Assembly: GCF_001652265.1 (NCBI RefSeq)
Contig: NZ_LWBS01000033.1
Coordinates: 1-64,000, forward strand
Origin: Rhizobium leguminosarum
Lineage (GTDB): Bacteria; Pseudomonadota; Alphaproteobacteria; Rhizobiales; Rhizobiaceae
Direction of reading: 5' to 3'
DNA length: 64,000 bases
This document shows positions 42,949-49,603 of the stretch, piece by piece (positions within the stretch are counted from its first letter, which is position 1; the number at the start of each line of letters is the position of its first letter). Under the pieces are notes generated by a model. That model did no database searches and was not told the origin of the DNA. It saw nothing but the letters and a program-made list of their open reading frames with translations. Made by a program: the position numbers and the translations under genes.

Positions 42949-43226
42949 GGATTGTTCTCCTGCCTCTGAATTGGCTCGTAAGATAGAAGGCGTACCGGCG
43001 GTGGCGGCAAACCCGAAGAAGTTTCGCCGGTTCATTCGCCTCTGATCTCCGCTGGGCTGCCGTACTTGAACCCTATATGGCGCACTCCGATTGTTCACAG
43101 AAGATCCGTTTTTGACGATGAAGCGTTGAACAGATGTTGACGATGACTTGCGCCCACTTGATCGCGATCAATGCGCTCATATCTCCATAAGAGGAAACTT
43201 ATGCATCGCAGTCATGGAGGGAAGCC

Positions 43227-43646
43227 ATGTACAGGAAGATCATCGTAGCGATCGCGCTCGGCGGAATCGACAAGGGAGAAAAAATCCTCCGCAAGGCCGC
43301 GTCCCTGCTCGACGCAGGCGGCGAGATCGTCGCACTCAACGTCGTCGAGGATGTGCCGAGCTATGTCGCGATCGAACTGCCAGCCAATATGGTTGAGGAC
43401 GCCATGAAGGACGGCCGCGAGCAACTGGAAGCGCTGGTCGCCGCAGCCGGCGTCACCGCAACCGTCGAAATTGCCAACGGCCCGCCCGCCAAAGCCATCA
43501 TCTCGGCCGCCGAAAGCCGTGGCGCCGACCTGATTATCGTCGCCTCGCACGTTCCCGACTTTTCCAACTATTTTATCGGCGCCACTGCCGACCGGGTCGT
43601 GCGCCATGCCAAATGCTCGGTGCTGGTCGACCGGCAGAAGGTTTGA
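43227..43646 (+). CDS. Universal stress protein, UspA family
   Basis: The 139-residue product is a single Usp domain. The first strand MYRKIIVAIALGG, the middle VPSYVAIELPANM and the C-terminal ATP-binding motif G-x2-G-x9-G-S/T (ADLIIVASHVPDFSNYFIGATADRVVRHAKCSVLV) can be seen, although SHVPDFSNYFIG departs somewhat from the consensus. Such proteins respond to starvation, oxygen limitation and other stresses. It is monocistronic with AGGGAAGCC before the ATG. Confidence 0.9.
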   Translation: MYRKIIVAIALGGIDKGEKILRKAASLLDAGGEIVALNVVEDVPSYVAIELPANMVEDAMKDGREQLEALVAAAGVTATVEIANGPPAKAIISAAESRGADLIIVASHVPDFSNYFIGATADRVVRHAKCSVLVDRQKV

Positions 43647-43762
43647 TCTTGCGCAACTGCAGCCCTGTCACGAAGATTTACCGCCCGTGCGCTTTGCCGC
43701 AGTTGCGCGCCCGTCCGTTCGATGCGACGATTGCAATCGGGGTATGAAACGGATTGGCGTGC

Positions 43763-44431
43763 ATGGCCGAGTTCAACGGCATTCGCTGGGCTTATGACAG
43801 ATACGAATTGATCGCCGACGGTATCGTCCATGGCGTCGGCCTCGTGCTGGCGCTGATCGGCGCCACCGTGCTGATCTTCTACGCCACGGTCTGGAGTTCC
43901 TACGGCGCGCTCGCCGCCGCCTGGATCTATGGCGTCGGGCTGGTGCTGACGCTTGCCATTTCCTTTTCCTACAACGCCTGGCCGGTCTCGCGCACCAAAT
44001 GGTATCTACGCCGCTTCGATCATTCGGCAATCTTCCTGCTGATCGCCGCCACCTACACGCCGTTCCTCGAGCGTGGCGCCGACGATCCGCTGCTCTTGTT
44101 CATGCTGGTCGCGATCTGGCTGTTCGCCGCCGTCGGCATTATCCTGAAATGCGTCTTTCCCGGGCGTTTCGACCGTCTTGCCATCCTGCTTTATCTCGCC
44201 ATGGGCTGGAGCGGCGTTCTGGTGGCCGAGCCCGTCGCCTCGCGCATTCCCGCCGCCTCGATGCTGCTGATCGTCATCGGCGGCGTCATCTATTCACTCG
44301 GCGTCATCTTCCATGTCTGGGAGAAGCTGCGCTTCCAGAACGCCATCTGGCACGGCTTCGTCGTCACCGCGGCGGCGGTGCATTATTCGGCCGTCTTCAC
44401 CTGTTTCAGCCTGTCGCCGCCCGGCCTCTGA
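43763..44431 (+). CDS. Hemolysin III/PAQR-family membrane protein
   Basis: From ATG 43763 the product has 222 residues with seven membrane segments. The PAQR/HlyIII marks are EFNGIRWAYDRYELIADGIVHGVGLVLAL at the N-terminus with the conserved E/D-H, RRFDHSAIFLLIAATYTPF with Asp-His, and the C-terminal WHGFVVTAAAVHY with His-x3-His-like ligands; these form a zinc site. The family includes Bacillus cereus hemolysin III and the eukaryotic adiponectin receptors. In bacteria it may be involved in lipid homeostasis. It is monocistronic. Confidence 0.92.
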   Translation: MAEFNGIRWAYDRYELIADGIVHGVGLVLALIGATVLIFYATVWSSYGALAAAWIYGVGLVLTLAISFSYNAWPVSRTKWYLRRFDHSAIFLLIAATYTPFLERGADDPLLLFMLVAIWLFAAVGIILKCVFPGRFDRLAILLYLAMGWSGVLVAEPVASRIPAASMLLIVIGGVIYSLGVIFHVWEKLRFQNAIWHGFVVTAAAVHYSAVFTCFSLSPPGL

Positions 44432-44533
44432 ACGACTGATGTGCCCGAAGTCGTTCCTGGTTCGCATCCGTCGTTTACATCTCTCGAGGCGGGGCGTATG
44501 CCCGCCTTCGCAAACAATATGAACCCGAGCATC

Positions 44534-45049
44534 ATGACAGACGCTATCCTCCTCCGCGACGCCACCGAAGCCGATCTTTCCGCCATCCGCGATATCTATA
44601 ATCACGCCGTCGAGCACACGACGGCGATCTGGAACGACACGCTGGTCGATCTCGAAAATCGGCTGGAATGGTTCAGGGCGCGCAAGGCGCGCGGCTTTCC
44701 CGTCATCGTCGCCGAAATGTCGGGCAAGGTCGCAGGTTACGCCTCCTATGGTGATTGGCGCGCCTTCGACGGCTACCGCCACACGGTTGAGCATTCCGTC
44801 TATGTCGACAAGGATTGCCGGGGTGCGGGCATCGGCGAGCGGCTGATGCGGGAGCTGATCGTGCGTGCTGCGGCCGGCAATATCCATGTGATGATTGCCG
44901 GCATCGAGGCTGAGAACACCGCCTCGATCAGGCTGCACGAAAAGCTCGGCTTCCGCATCGCCGGCAGATTTTCCGAGGTCGGCACCAAGTTCGGCCGCTG
45001 GCTGGACTTCACCTGCATGGAACTTCGCCTGCCCGGCAAGGTGGATTGA
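44534..45049 (+). CDS. GNAT acetyltransferase, phosphinothricin acetyltransferase type
   Basis: From ATG 44534 the product has 171 residues. The opening ILLRDATEADLSAIRDIYNHAVEHTTAIWND and the segments GYASYGDWRAFDGYRHTVEHSVYVDK and GAGIGERLM follow the PAT/Bar-type acetyltransferases, which acetylate phosphinothricin or methionine derivatives. The acetyl-CoA loop is CRGAGIGERLM. Many chromosomal members protect against endogenous amino acid analogues and need not confer herbicide resistance. The end of the gene overlaps a duplicated 22-bp unit (45028-45075). Starts at 44441 or 44519 are possible but less supported. Confidence 0.88.
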   Translation: MTDAILLRDATEADLSAIRDIYNHAVEHTTAIWNDTLVDLENRLEWFRARKARGFPVIVAEMSGKVAGYASYGDWRAFDGYRHTVEHSVYVDKDCRGAGIGERLMRELIVRAAAGNIHVMIAGIEAENTASIRLHEKLGFRIAGRFSEVGTKFGRWLDFTCMELRLPGKVD

Positions 45050-45134
45050 TCCACCTGCCCGGCAAGGTGGATTGACCTGCCTGCCCGGCAAAGCCCCAGA
45101 CGCATCAGGCAAAGCCCCGGACCCATCAGGCAAA
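45028..45134. repeat. Short tandem duplications at the end of the acetyltransferase gene
   Basis: A 22-bp unit CCTGCCCGGCAAGGTGGATT plus GA is present at 45028-45049 and 45054-45075, with the first copy ending at the stop codon. A hairpin with arms ATCCACCT and AGGTGGAT spans the junction. The later part carries two CATCAGGCAAAGCC-like units. It looks like slippage of the gene's last codons. Confidence 0.75.
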
Positions 45135-45258
45135 GCCATTGTGAACGGCGCGCGCCATCTTTTTATTGTAGTCTGAGCTGTGTAAGAATGTGGAAGCAGC
45201 CTGCTTCGCGGAAGACTGACTGAAGCGTATTGTAAGCGTCATGGGGGTGAATAGTTCA

Positions 45259-45960
45259 ATGGCAATGCAAAGATCGTCGCTCGGTCTCCTTGCCCTCGGC
45301 CTTCTGGCGTTGCCGCCGGTTGTCACCCGGGCCGCCGATTGCGGCAGCATGGCCTCGCCGCAGCTCGATTGGCACGAATGCACCAAGAAGAACCTGATGC
45401 TGCAGGGCAGTGATCTCGAAGGCGCCAATCTCGTCGGCACCGATTTCTCGTTGACCGACCTCGCCGGTGCCAATGTCAAATCCGCCAATCTGGAGAAAGC
45501 GACGCTGGTGCGTGCCTCGCTGGAGGGCGCACACGCCGAAGGCGCCAACTTCGCCAAGATCGAGGCCTATCGCTCCAGCTTCGCCAATATCGCCGCCGAG
45601 GGCGCGTCCTTTGCCGGCGCCGAGCTGCAGCGTGCCAATTTCGCCGGCGCCCAGCTCGCCGGCGCGAGCTTCGAAAAGGCCGAACTCGGCCGCGCCGATT
45701 TCGACAAGGCGGTGCTGACGGGGGTGAAATTCTCTTTCGCCAATCTCTCCCGCGCCGATCTCTCCAAGGCCACCTTCGAAGGCCCGGCGACCTTCGAGCG
45801 CGCCTTCATGTTCCTGACCCGCATCGAAGGCCTCGACCTCTCGGGCGCCGCCGGGCTCGAACAGGCGCAGATCGACCTTGCCTGCGGCGATGCCTCGACC
45901 AAGCTGCCGGCAGGCCTTTCGGCACCCTCGACTTGGCCATGCCCTGCCGATCACGATTGA
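45259..45960 (+). CDS. Secreted pentapeptide-repeat protein
   Basis: From ATG 45259 the product has 233 residues. A signal peptide (SSLGLLALGLLALPPVVTRA) is followed by a Cys pair and about 20 pentapeptide units of the A(N/D)LXX or A(N/S)FXX type (GANLVG, TDFSL, ANFAKI, ADLSKA), from residue about 50 to 190. Such units stack in a right-handed square beta-helix. The tail has two cysteines (ACGD and WPCP) that may bridge. Export to the periplasm is expected. Known members mimic DNA or scaffold membranes, but no function is known here. Confidence 0.87.
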   Translation: MAMQRSSLGLLALGLLALPPVVTRAADCGSMASPQLDWHECTKKNLMLQGSDLEGANLVGTDFSLTDLAGANVKSANLEKATLVRASLEGAHAEGANFAKIEAYRSSFANIAAEGASFAGAELQRANFAGAQLAGASFEKAELGRADFDKAVLTGVKFSFANLSRADLSKATFEGPATFERAFMFLTRIEGLDLSGAAGLEQAQIDLACGDASTKLPAGLSAPSTWPCPADHD

Positions 45961-46057
45961 TTGGGGCTTCGCGCGATACCGGGCGGTTGGTAAGGCCCTA
46001 TGGGCAACAATGGCTGGCGGGCACACAACGATCTGGCTGGGGACGGTCGGATTCGAT

Positions 46058-46285
46058 TTAGTGCAATAACAACTCGCCCGTGACGCGGCGCCATTCGTTC
46101 GGTCCGATCAGCCGCTGGCGGCTATAGCGAACGGAATGCAGCGGCCCGTCAAGCTTGGACTGCCAGAAATTCAGGAATCTGTGCATTTCCGGAAAGTCCG
46201 GGGCGAGATCGTAATCCTGCCAGACATAGGTCTGCAGAACCGATTCAAAGTCCGGCATGCGGTAGAGGATGTGCGCCTTTGACAT
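46058..46285 (-). CDS. Usg-family protein, probably 5'-truncated
   Basis: The 75-residue frame MSKAHILYRMPDFESVLQTY... continues with VWQDYDLAPDFPEMHRFLNF and ends RVTGELLLH, matching the short alphaproteobacterial Usg proteins. Intact Usg proteins are usually near 85-95 residues, with a further 10-20 residues before the ILYRMPD motif; here those are missing. The break coincides with the start of the debranching-enzyme remnant on the opposite strand. A methionine happens to stand near the break, so a short protein could still be made, but no good ribosome site precedes it. The function of Usg is unknown. Confidence 0.65.
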   Translation of the reverse strand: MSKAHILYRMPDFESVLQTYVWQDYDLAPDFPEMHRFLNFWQSKLDGPLHSVRYSRQRLIGPNEWRRVTGELLLH

Positions 46286-46287
46286 CA

Positions 46288-46965
46288 GCTTCTTCGACGA
46301 GGAACTTGGCACATACGTCCTGGCCCTCGACGGAGACAAGCGGCCCTGCCGGGTTCGATCTTCCAATGCCGGCCATGCTCTGTTCGCCGGCATTGCTTAT
46401 CCTGAACGGGTCGCACAGATCACCCGCACTCTGATGAGTGCCTCGTCCTTCTGTGGCTGGGGCATCCGCACCATTCCCTCCACGGAAGCGCGTTACGATC
46501 CGATGAGCTACCACAACGGCTCGATCTGCCCACACGTCAACGCCTTGATCGCCAGCGGCCTTGCCCGCTATGGCTATCGCGCCGAAGCCGCGCGGATTTT
46601 CGAGGGGCTGTTCGCCGCTGCAACCTATATCGACCTGCGGCGGCTCCCCCGAACTCCTCTGCGGCCTGCCGCGCCAGCGGGCACGGGGGCCGACCTTCTA
46701 TCCGGTCGCCTGCTCGCCTCAAGCATGGGCGGCAGCCGCTCCTTTGTCGCTGCTGCAATCCTGTCTCGGCCTCGACTTCGACCCGAATGGCTTGCACATC
46801 AGCTTCAACATACCGAGACTTCCCCCATTCCTCGACGAGGTGATCTTACGACGCCTGTTGATCGGCAATGGCTCGGCTGACGTCGCTATTCGCCGGTCGG
46901 GACGCCAGGTCGTGGTGGATGTGATGGATCGCCACGGCAATGTTCAGGTGCTCACGACAGCATGA
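46288..46965 (+). pseudogene. Remnant of a glycogen-debranching-type glucosidase
   Basis: Two frames together give the C-terminal part of an amylo-alpha-1,6-glucosidase-like enzyme. The first frame reads FFDEELGTYVLALDGDKRPC and then RVRSSNAGHALF...YIDLRRLP; the second continues ELLCGLPRQRARGPTFYPVA to the stop at 46963. One extra C in the run at 46646-46650 shifts the frame. The conserved WPHDN motif reads CPHVN, so both a Trp and the Asp have changed. The N-terminal 400-500 residues are absent. The break lies exactly at the shortened usg gene. It is a clear decayed gene. Confidence 0.87.
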
Positions 46966-46998
46966 CGGATCAGTAGGGAGGCGGGTCATCCGCCTTTC

Positions 46999-47226
46999 CT
47001 ATTCCGGTTCCTCTTCATCCGAACTCAGCAGATCAACAAGCGCAGCAACCCTACCTGTTGGCAGGGGCCGGCCTTCACCCATCAAGGCTTCGTCGTTGCT
47101 GGCCCACGCAAATGCCTCGGCGAGTTCAGCCTGGGTGGCGCCTGTCGCGATAACCTCGGCCACGAGCGTTTCATCGGCGGGCCCGAGGACGGCGATGACA
47201 TCCTTTGAAGTCATTGTCATAGCCAT
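46999..47226 (-). CDS. Hypothetical small acidic protein
   Basis: The 75-residue product MAMTMTSKDVIAVLGPADET... continues through LVAEVIATGATQAELAEAFA and ends LLSSDEEEPE. It is helical and acidic, with no signal or membrane segment. The ATG follows GAGAGGAGCA, so it is probably translated. I recall similar small proteins in other rhizobia but know no function. The start might instead be the second ATG, two codons later. It lies between the pseudogene and the ROSE leader on the opposite strand. Confidence 0.65.
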   Translation of the reverse strand: MAMTMTSKDVIAVLGPADETLVAEVIATGATQAELAEAFAWASNDEALMGEGRPLPTGRVAALVDLLSSDEEEPE

Positions 47227-47336
47227 TGCTCCTCTCTCAAACTACGCCCAGATATGGTGGCGCCTTCGAAGAAAGCAATTTTTTTCGTTGAGAAATTCCG
47301 TCCTCTTGAAACGGTAAACTGCTGAATTATATCAGT

Positions 47337-47431
47337 ATTGTCGATCGCCGAGCAGGGATCGACAGGTCCAGGAGACGCCTGTCGCTCTTGGCGTTTCCTG
47401 TATCCATGTTGCTTGTAAGGAGGATATGGCT
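47337..47431 (+). ncRNA. ROSE RNA thermometer in the Hsp20 leader
   Basis: Three stems are visible. GTCGATC...GATCGAC spans 47340-47363. GGAGACGCC (47371-47379) pairs with GGCGTTTCC (47390-47398). The last stem pairs CCATGTTGCTT with AAGGAGGATATGG, so TTGCT covers the ribosome site AAGGAGG. This matches the conserved ROSE core that melts on heating and permits translation of small heat-shock proteins. Confidence 0.85.
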
Positions 47432-47908
47432 ATGAGGACAAACCTCGATTTCTCTCCCCTGATCCGGTCGAGCGTCGGCTTCGAGCGGATGTTGAACGCA
47501 CTCGAGGCTGCAAGCCGCGCCGAGACAATCGACAACTGGCCGCCTTACGATATCGTCAAAACCGGCGAGGACGAATACCGCATCGCTATGGCGGTGGCGG
47601 GCTTCTCGCAGGACGAACTGGCGATCATCCAAGAGCAGAACATGCTCGTCGTCTCAGGGCAGAAGGCGAACGGCGAAGATGTTCAATACCTGCATCGCGG
47701 CATTGCTGGTCGAAGCTTCCAGCGTCGGTTCGAATTGGCCGACCACGTCAAGGTCGTGGATGCCGGCCTCGTCAACGGTCTGCTGACCATCGATCTCAAG
47801 CGTGAAATTCCTGAAGAGATGAAGCCGCGCCAGATCGAGATCGGAACTGGGAATGCAATGCCGAAGGCCGAGACCAAGCAGATCGAGGCCGAGACGCAGG
47901 CCGCCTGA
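47432..47908 (+). CDS. Small heat-shock protein, Hsp20 family (class A-like)
   Basis: From ATG 47432 the product has 158 residues; the ATG at 47426 stands only two bases from AAGGAGG and is less likely. The N-terminus MRTNLDFSPLIRSSVGFERM resembles IbpA-type proteins. The alpha-crystallin domain (about 35-125) has PPYDIVKTGEDEYRIAMAVAGFSQDEL and the C-terminal strand VVDAGLVNGLLTIDLKREIP. It binds unfolding proteins to prevent aggregation. The ROSE thermometer upstream should restrict synthesis to heat. A second Hsp20 gene follows 40 bp downstream, so they form an operon. Confidence 0.93.
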   Translation: MRTNLDFSPLIRSSVGFERMLNALEAASRAETIDNWPPYDIVKTGEDEYRIAMAVAGFSQDELAIIQEQNMLVVSGQKANGEDVQYLHRGIAGRSFQRRFELADHVKVVDAGLVNGLLTIDLKREIPEEMKPRQIEIGTGNAMPKAETKQIEAETQAA

Positions 47909-47948
47909 ACCTCAGGAATGCCCAAGAACCACCAGAAAGGAGTAAGCC

Positions 47949-48464
47949 ATGAGTGTTCGTGATTTGATTCCGTGGGGCCGCAGCAACGGCCACGGCCACC
48001 AAGTTCCAAGTCTCCTCCGCGAGGACGACCACGATCCTTTCCTGTCGCTCCATCGCGAGGTCAACCGGCTGCTCGACGATGCTTTCCGCAGCTTCGGCGC
48101 TGGCCTGCCGTCACTGCGGGGCGCCAGCGGTTTCGGTGCCGGCTGGCCGAGTGTCGAGATCTCCGACACCGATAAGGATATCAAGGTGACGGCCGAAGTC
48201 CCCGGCCTTGAGGAAAAGGACATCGAAGTCCTCCTCGATGATGGCGTTCTGACGCTGAAGGGTGAAAAGCATTCGGAGACGGAAGACAAGGAGAAGCAGT
48301 TCTCGGAGCGCTACTATGGCCGCTTCGAGCGACGCATCCCGCTCGGCACCGAGGTCAAGGAAGATCAGGTCGACGCCACCTTCAAGAACGGCGTCCTGAC
48401 CGTCACCTTGCCCAAGACCGAAAAGGCGCAGTCACAGGTCAAGCGCATCGCCATCAGAAGCTGA
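47949..48464 (+). CDS. Small heat-shock protein, Hsp20 family (second copy)
   Basis: The 171-residue product has a longer N-terminus (MSVRDLIPWGRSNGHGHQVP) and a good alpha-crystallin domain (about 65-165), with WPSVEISDTDKDIKVTAEVP, the strand LEEKDIEVLLDDGVLTLKGE, and the terminal FKNGVLTVTLPKTEKAQ. This is the class typical of free-living rather than IbpA-type sHsps. It sits 40 bp after the first sHsp gene and has its own site AAAGGAG, so it probably shares the heat-controlled transcript. Rhizobia commonly encode several such proteins that may mix into hetero-oligomers. Confidence 0.92.
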   Translation: MSVRDLIPWGRSNGHGHQVPSLLREDDHDPFLSLHREVNRLLDDAFRSFGAGLPSLRGASGFGAGWPSVEISDTDKDIKVTAEVPGLEEKDIEVLLDDGVLTLKGEKHSETEDKEKQFSERYYGRFERRIPLGTEVKEDQVDATFKNGVLTVTLPKTEKAQSQVKRIAIRS

Positions 48465-48597
48465 TCGAAAAGAGGGCGGCGGCCGACCACCTGGCGGCCG
48501 CCGCTACCATGTCGTCCATGGTGGCACGGAAATTTCCGTCGCGCTTAGTCTCCTCATGGCCGCGGGATCGGCAGATGCCGATTGCGGCGCTGCGCGC

Positions 48598-49011
48598 TTA
48601 CTTCCCGGGTTCGAACACCATGGAGTGACCGTTGATGCAGTAGCGCAGGCCGGTCGGTGGCGGGCCATCCGGAAAGACGTGGCCGAGATGGGCTTCGCAG
48701 CTGCCGCAACGGATTTCGGTGCGCACCATGCCAAAGGCCGTGTCGCGATGTTTGGTCACCGCATCGGGCGATACCGCTTCGAAATAGCTCGGCCAGCCGC
48801 AGCCGGCATCGAATTTCGTGTCGGAGCGGAAAAGCGGGGCATTACAGCCGACGCAGCGGTAAAGCCCTGTCTCGAAGGAATCCCAATAGGGGCCGGTGAA
48901 GGCGCGTTCGGTGCCGTGCTGGCGCGTGATGCGGTATTGCTCGGGGGAGAGCTGCTCTTTCCATTCGGCATCGGTCTTATGGATCTTGGCGGTGGTCGCA
49001 GTTTCGGACAT
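48598..49011 (-). CDS. msrB: Peptide-methionine (R)-S-oxide reductase
   Basis: The 137-residue product is MsrB. The zinc-binding Cys pairs are CVGC (about 53-56) and CGSC (about 100-103). The catalytic Cys is in [11 protein letters not shown] (about 125), and ARTAFTGPYW-like segments around [13 protein letters not shown] fit the family. It reduces methionine R-sulfoxide in oxidised proteins using thioredoxin. It has no signal peptide, so it is cytoplasmic. The gene is monocistronic, close to the Hsp20 genes and convergent with them; both serve protein repair. Confidence 0.93.
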   Translation of the reverse strand: MSETATTAKIHKTDAEWKEQLSPEQYRITRQHGTERAFTGPYWDSFETGLYRCVGCNAPLFRSDTKFDAGCGWPSYFEAVSPDAVTKHRDTAFGMVRTEIRCGSCEAHLGHVFPDGPPPTGLRYCINGHSMVFEPGK

Positions 49012-49198
49012 GAGGTGCTCCTTTCGCCGAAGGGCGTTTCCGTTTGCGCAAAATGTGGTGCGCCGCGTTCACTTCATCAAGTCTCCAGCGCCGCGCCATG
49101 AGATTGGCTGCATACCGCAATTGGAGTAAGACGCTTGCTTTTACATCCGTTAGGGGTTTTCTGTTAGGGTTAATGTTAGGTGCATTGGAGAATCACTG

Positions 49199-49414
49199 GT
49201 GTTTGAGGCAGCAATCGTCCTGCTTTACGGCCTGGTGGCCGTGGCCGCCATGGCGGTCACGCTGTTGGAAGGCTGGGCCAACCATGACGGCTTGACGCTC
49301 CATCGTCTCGCCGGGCTCTTCGCCTGCCTGCTTTGGCCGTTGACGCTTCTGGTGTTTATTCTGCACGGTTGCATCACCCGGCTGCTGACGCGCCTTTCCC
49401 GACCGATGGCTTGA
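49199..49414 (+). CDS. Small membrane protein, unknown
   Basis: The 71-residue product starts at a GTG preceded by GGAGAATCACT. It has two hydrophobic segments (FEAAIVLLYGLVAVAAMAVTL, and LFACLLWPLTLLVFILHGCI) with a short polar linker LEGWANHDGLTLHRLAG between them, and a basic tail RLLTRLSRPMA. It should be an inner-membrane hairpin. I do not recognise a family. It lies between the divergent msrB gene and the mrp operon, about 190 bp upstream of mrpA. Confidence 0.65.
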   Translation: MFEAAIVLLYGLVAVAAMAVTLLEGWANHDGLTLHRLAGLFACLLWPLTLLVFILHGCITRLLTRLSRPMA

Positions 49415-49530
49415 TCGGCTTCGAACATCGTCATGCAGTGCGGCCTGCGGCCGAAATCGCTTGAGACGTTCCCCCGTTTCGCCTAAGCCAGAAGACAGGC
49501 CGGTTTTCTTCGGCTTTTTCGTCTGTTGCC

Positions 49531-49590
49531 TTTACAGCGACGCGCGTCTTGTCGGACGTGCAAAGGACTGTAATATTTTGAATCATGCAG
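49531..49590. repeat. ACAGCG/GCGCGTC-family repeat before mrpA
   Basis: TTTACAGCGACGCGCGTCTT, followed by GGACGTGCAAAGGACTGTAA and TATTTTGAATCATGCAG, is a diverged copy of the element at 16245-16298. Its end is only 13 bases from the mrpA start, so it forms much of the mrp leader. Confidence 0.7.
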
Positions 49591-49603
49591 TAGAGGAGGA
49601 GAC

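Noticed and set aside
46058..46393. Usg protein with a 36-residue N-terminal extension
   Set aside because: The extension is the antisense of the debranching-enzyme remnant (SNAGHALF region), so it is not Usg sequence.
47426..47431. First ATG of the Hsp20 gene as start
   Set aside because: It is only two bases from AAGGAGG, too close for efficient initiation; the ATG at 47432 is eight bases away.
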